Source: Gemmatimonadota bacterium
GTDB lineage: Bacteria; Gemmatimonadota; Gemmatimonadetes; Gemmatimonadales; GWC2-71-9
NCBI GenBank assembly: GCA_003220855.1
Contig: QHTP01000267.1
Coordinates: 1 to 7,223, forward strand
Direction: 5' to 3'
Length of the DNA stretch: 7,223 nt
The notes under the pieces were generated by a model that was given only the letters and a program-made list of their open reading frames with translations, was not told where the DNA came from and ran no database searches. Position 1 is the first letter of the stretch, and the number at the start of each line of letters is the position of its first letter. Of the stretch, positions 4,642-7,223 are shown in pieces. The translations under genes were made by a program, and so were the position numbers.

Positions 4642-6093
4642 CTAAGGATTGAGCGGCGTACAGTTGACCAGCAGACCTCGCGCCGCGCACTCATTGTCTG
4701 GAATTGGCATCACCTTGGCCACGTGGCCGCCGGTGGGCGGCGTCGCCGGAACGTCCCCCATCCGGTTGTATCGGCGGGCGTCGATCCAGCGGGTCCCCTG
4801 CTCCCACATCAGGGAGTAGCGCCGGTTGTACAGCAACTCTTTGACGAAGGCGCTGTCCAGGCTCGCGATCGTTACCGTGGTAGGAGTGAGCTTCCCGGCG
4901 CCGATCCGGACGGAGTCGATGTCAGCGAGCGCCTGCAGTTTGTTCCCCCCGAACCAATTGGCCTCAGCCCGCAACAGCACGAGCTCCTCATCGCGAATGA
5001 TGGGGATCGAGTGGCCGGGGTCCGCCTGCCCACCCGTGAAGTAAACCGTGAACTTGTCCGTCCCCGGGATCTCGCTGATCCCCCCGACCGTTTGAGTGTC
5101 CGTAGCAGCGGTGATCTTGTCAACGACGCGCTGGTCCTTGGCGCCACCCGGTTGCAGCTGGGCATCGGCTAGCTCGGACGGATGAGCGTAGAAGTTCACG
5201 GAACCGAGCGGATCCGAGAGGCCGTTCGTCACGTCATTGGAACCGGTTGAGAAGTTAAAGTATGCTCCGGTCGTGAAGTCGGCGGGCCTGCTCGAAAGGA
5301 ACGAGCTACTGAGTGCAGCGAGCGCGGCGGTGTAGCAGGGGACGCCGCACCCCGCAGCGGTCGCGCGGAGGACCTGCGCCTTTGCAGCCAGCGCGCGATT
5401 CACTTCCAGGAATGCGCTCGGGGTATTGAAAGATCCGAACCCCGACGGGATGGTAAATGGGAACGAGGCCCCAGCGCGACCGAGATCCGTCTGAGCGGAG
5501 TCGAGCAGCCCGATGACGTAGCCGTACACGCTATCCCGGCTCACGAACGGTCCCAGTGGCGCGGTGATCGGTACGTCGACGTCCACCGGCGCGCCCAGCG
5601 AGTCACGCGTCTCGATCACGTACACGAACGCGAGCGCCTTGAGCGTGTTGGCCAACCCTCGCGAAGCCGCCTTCTCGGCGTCCGAGACTTGAGCAGTGCT
5701 TACCTTGTCGAGGGCGGTGAGGTACGTATTGATGTTCCGGATGTGTGCGTAACGGCCACCCCAAAGCGCGCCGCCGAATCCACTCCCGACGAGGGTCGAG
5801 AGAAAGTACGGCTCGAGGTAATCGGGCTGGTTGTTGCCCGAGAGGTTGATGCCCTCACGACCGAGCGAGCCGACGCGCCAAATGAGCCCCTGGATATCCC
5901 CGCGGGCGCCGGCGAACAAGCCCGTGGCGGCCCCAGACAGCTTCGCTCGAGTGGGATTCGTTGTCAGGTCTTCGAGGTTTGGCTGATTCGTGTTCGGCAC
6001 GTCGAAGAAGCCGGAGCACGCGCCCGCGCTGATCAGCGCGGCCACGGTGGCGCCTGCCAGCGTCGTCCTGCGCAGCCCGTGTGTGGTGGTCAT
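4642..6093 (-). CDS. SusD/RagB-family outer-membrane lipoprotein
   Basis: The 483-residue protein starts at the ATG at 6093-6091, two bases after the SusC stop. Residues 1-26 are a lipoprotein signal with the lipobox AGAC, giving lipidated Cys26 (CSGFFDVPNTNQPNLEDLTT). The rest has the TPR-rich SusD layout. GGRYAHIRNINTYLTALDKV falls in the N-terminal helices, and an AFVYVIETRDSLGAPVDVDV segment follows. Near the C-terminus are IPIIRDEELVLLRAEANWF and ELLYNRRYSLMWEQGTRWID, both typical of family ends. SusD proteins form the lid over a SusC channel and catch the substrate at the cell surface. The natural substrate here is unknown: there is no glycoside hydrolase, peptidase or SusE/F gene in the window, so starch should not be assumed. 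Family call is strong. Confidence 0.95.
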   Translation of the reverse strand: MTTTHGLRRTTLAGATVAALISAGACSGFFDVPNTNQPNLEDLTTNPTRAKLSGAATGLFAGARGDIQGLIWRVGSLGREGINLSGNNQPDYLEPYFLSTLVGSGFGGALWGGRYAHIRNINTYLTALDKVSTAQVSDAEKAASRGLANTLKALAFVYVIETRDSLGAPVDVDVPITAPLGPFVSRDSVYGYVIGLLDSAQTDLGRAGASFPFTIPSGFGSFNTPSAFLEVNRALAAKAQVLRATAAGCGVPCYTAALAALSSSFLSSRPADFTTGAYFNFSTGSNDVTNGLSDPLGSVNFYAHPSELADAQLQPGGAKDQRVVDKITAATDTQTVGGISEIPGTDKFTVYFTGGQADPGHSIPIIRDEELVLLRAEANWFGGNKLQALADIDSVRIGAGKLTPTTVTIASLDSAFVKELLYNRRYSLMWEQGTRWIDARRYNRMGDVPATPPTGGHVAKVMPIPDNECAARGLLVNCTPLNP

Positions 6094-6095
6094 GG

Positions 6096-7223
6096 TCAGA
6101 ACCCCGCCGTGATCGAGAAGAAGAAGCTTCGCATCGGCGGATACGGGCCGAGGTCGATGTTCCGCGTGACCGCCTGCTGGCCAAAATTGCTCTCCTCGGG
6201 GTCGTAGCCGAAGTAGTCCGTGAACAGGAGCAGGTTACGGCCCGTGACCGATACCCTCGCGGTACGCGCTCCAAACCAGTTCGCCCAGCGCTCGGGAAGG
6301 TCGGCAGACAGGCTGGCCTCACGCAGTTTTAGGAAGGTCGTGGATTGGACGAACGGTGCCGCGACGCTCCAGATGTTGCAGGAGTCAAAGCGAGCCCGTC
6401 CGGCCGGCGTCGCCTGGTCAGGCGCCAGGCCATTGCAGTCGTACAAAGACAGCGTCTGGTTCTGCTCTACGCCGCCGTACTGCCAGTCCCACAGCATCGA
6501 GAACGCCAATCGCTTGTAGGTCACGTCGTTCACGAACGACCACCGGAACCTCGGATTGGCCTGTCCCAGATAGCGATCGTAGTACTGGCACGTCGTGGCG
6601 CACGTGCCGGGCAACGTGTCCGTCCCGATGATCTGGGTGATCGGCCGTCCCTGCTGAATAAAGAACTGACCGTATGCCTTGCCGAAGCCGGCATTCGGGG
6701 GAGTGAAGCCGCACACCGGAGCAGTCGGTCCAGGCGGCAGGCAGACGTCGGGCACCGGCAGCGATTGCACCTGGTTCTTCAGCGATGTGAAGCTCGTTCG
6801 GAACACCCACGTCAGGTCGTTGCTCCGTACCGGCGTGAGCCCGGCCCCGATCTCGATGCCCTCGTTCCAGAACACCCCGCCGTTGATGATGCGCTGTCCG
6901 TATCCCGTCGACGGCGCCGGTGTCGCGAGCAGCAGCAGGTCGTACGTATGCCGCGTGTAGCCCGTGACCTCAAACGTCGCGCGGCCATTCCATAAGTTCC
7001 CGTCCACGCCCACTTCGAACTCCTTGACGCGCTCCGGTTTGACATCCGGCGCTCCCGACACCCCCGAGATCACGGTCCCGACGTTGTTGTCGATGACTGT
7101 GCTCGAGAGCGTCGTAAACTTCTGTCCGAACAGAGGCTGATTACCCGTTTCGCCATAGGCGCCGCGCAGCTTGACCTCGCTGCCCTCTCCCAAGACCCCG
7201 GGGAAGCGGTACGACGCGGACGC
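6096..7223 (-). CDS. SusC/RagA-family TonB-dependent outer-membrane receptor, C-terminal 375 residues (partial)
   Basis: The frame is open from the window edge to the TGA at 6098-6096. Visible are beta-barrel strands of the SusC type: VKLRGAYGETGNQPLF, PERVKEFEVGVDGNLWNGRA, the YGQRIINGGVFWNEGIEIGA region, and NPRFRWSFVNDVTYKRLAF. It ends in MRSFFFSITAGF, with the terminal Phe used for outer-membrane insertion. Plug and TonB box lie outside the window. It works with the SusD-like lipoprotein in TonB-powered import. The stop is two bases before the SusD ATG (TGA-CC-ATG), so translation is probably coupled. Six Cys residues in the extracellular-loop-like parts (for example VCLPPGPTAPVCGF and GTCATTCQYY) could form disulfides. 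Substrate is unknown. Confidence 0.93.
   Translation of the reverse strand, partial: ASASYRFPGVLGEGSEVKLRGAYGETGNQPLFGQKFTTLSSTVIDNNVGTVISGVSGAPDVKPERVKEFEVGVDGNLWNGRATFEVTGYTRHTYDLLLLATPAPSTGYGQRIINGGVFWNEGIEIGAGLTPVRSNDLTWVFRTSFTSLKNQVQSLPVPDVCLPPGPTAPVCGFTPPNAGFGKAYGQFFIQQGRPITQIIGTDTLPGTCATTCQYYDRYLGQANPRFRWSFVNDVTYKRLAFSMLWDWQYGGVEQNQTLSLYDCNGLAPDQATPAGRARFDSCNIWSVAAPFVQSTTFLKLREASLSADLPERWANWFGARTARVSVTGRNLLLFTDYFGYDPEESNFGQQAVTRNIDLGPYPPMRSFFFSITAGF

Noticed and set aside
5689..6207. Plus-strand open frame across the SusD/SusC junction
   Set aside because: It lies opposite both conserved genes, has no domain pattern, and is explained by GC-rich codon use on the other strand.
1..7223. 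tRNA, rRNA, CRISPR array, insertion sequence or phage genes
   Set aside because: No cloverleaf, rRNA-like stretch, spaced direct repeats, transposase motif or phage structural protein was found.

Overview
The window is high-GC bacterial DNA. It combines a SusC/SusD outer-membrane pair, an ECF sigma operon, and exported proteins carrying AMPK-beta/CBM48-type glycogen-binding domains. That mix points to the Gemmatimonadota; a high-GC relative of the Bacteroidota or Acidobacteriota is possible. The assignment is inference from gene content, since there is no rRNA or marker gene here.

Layout. (1) 1-151, minus: the first 50 codons of metE, cobalamin-independent methionine synthase, cut by the window edge. 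(2) 217-2098, minus: a tightly coupled three-gene operon. Its order is a full-length ECF sigma factor (TTG start), then a membrane protein with a sigma-regulator-like N-terminus, one TM helix and an external CBM48 domain, then an exported Ala/Gly-rich protein. Both junctions are 4-base overlaps (ATGA and GTGA). metE follows 65 bases downstream. (3) 2099-2284: a divergent control region. (4) 2285-2966, plus: a protein made only of sigma region 2, then a small exported His/Pro/Thr-rich protein, closed by a strong terminator at 2991-3027. (5) 3073-4039, plus: an exported beta-rich protein ending in a second CBM48 domain, split by an apparent frameshift near 3790. (6) 4160-4585, plus: a four-helix membrane protein behind a good sigma-70-type promoter. 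(7) 4642-7223, minus: SusD-like lipoprotein and the C-terminal third or so of a SusC-like TonB-dependent receptor, ending in a terminator at 4586-4619.

The most interesting part is 217-2966. Two sigma-type genes stand back to back, and each leads to an exported protein with nearly the same C-terminal tail (GQTNPHKP and GQPTNPHRP). The region between them holds two oppositely oriented copies of a two-block promoter, GCGTTACC, 16 bases, then ACTCTT. A third GCGTTACC lies just before metE in the same orientation relative to the gene. I read this as a candidate autoregulated envelope-sensing circuit: an ECF sigma, a membrane regulator with an external carbohydrate-binding-type sensor, a region-2-only sigma partner or modulator, and two exported proteins with a shared tail. 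The parts are visible in the sequence; the circuit is inference.
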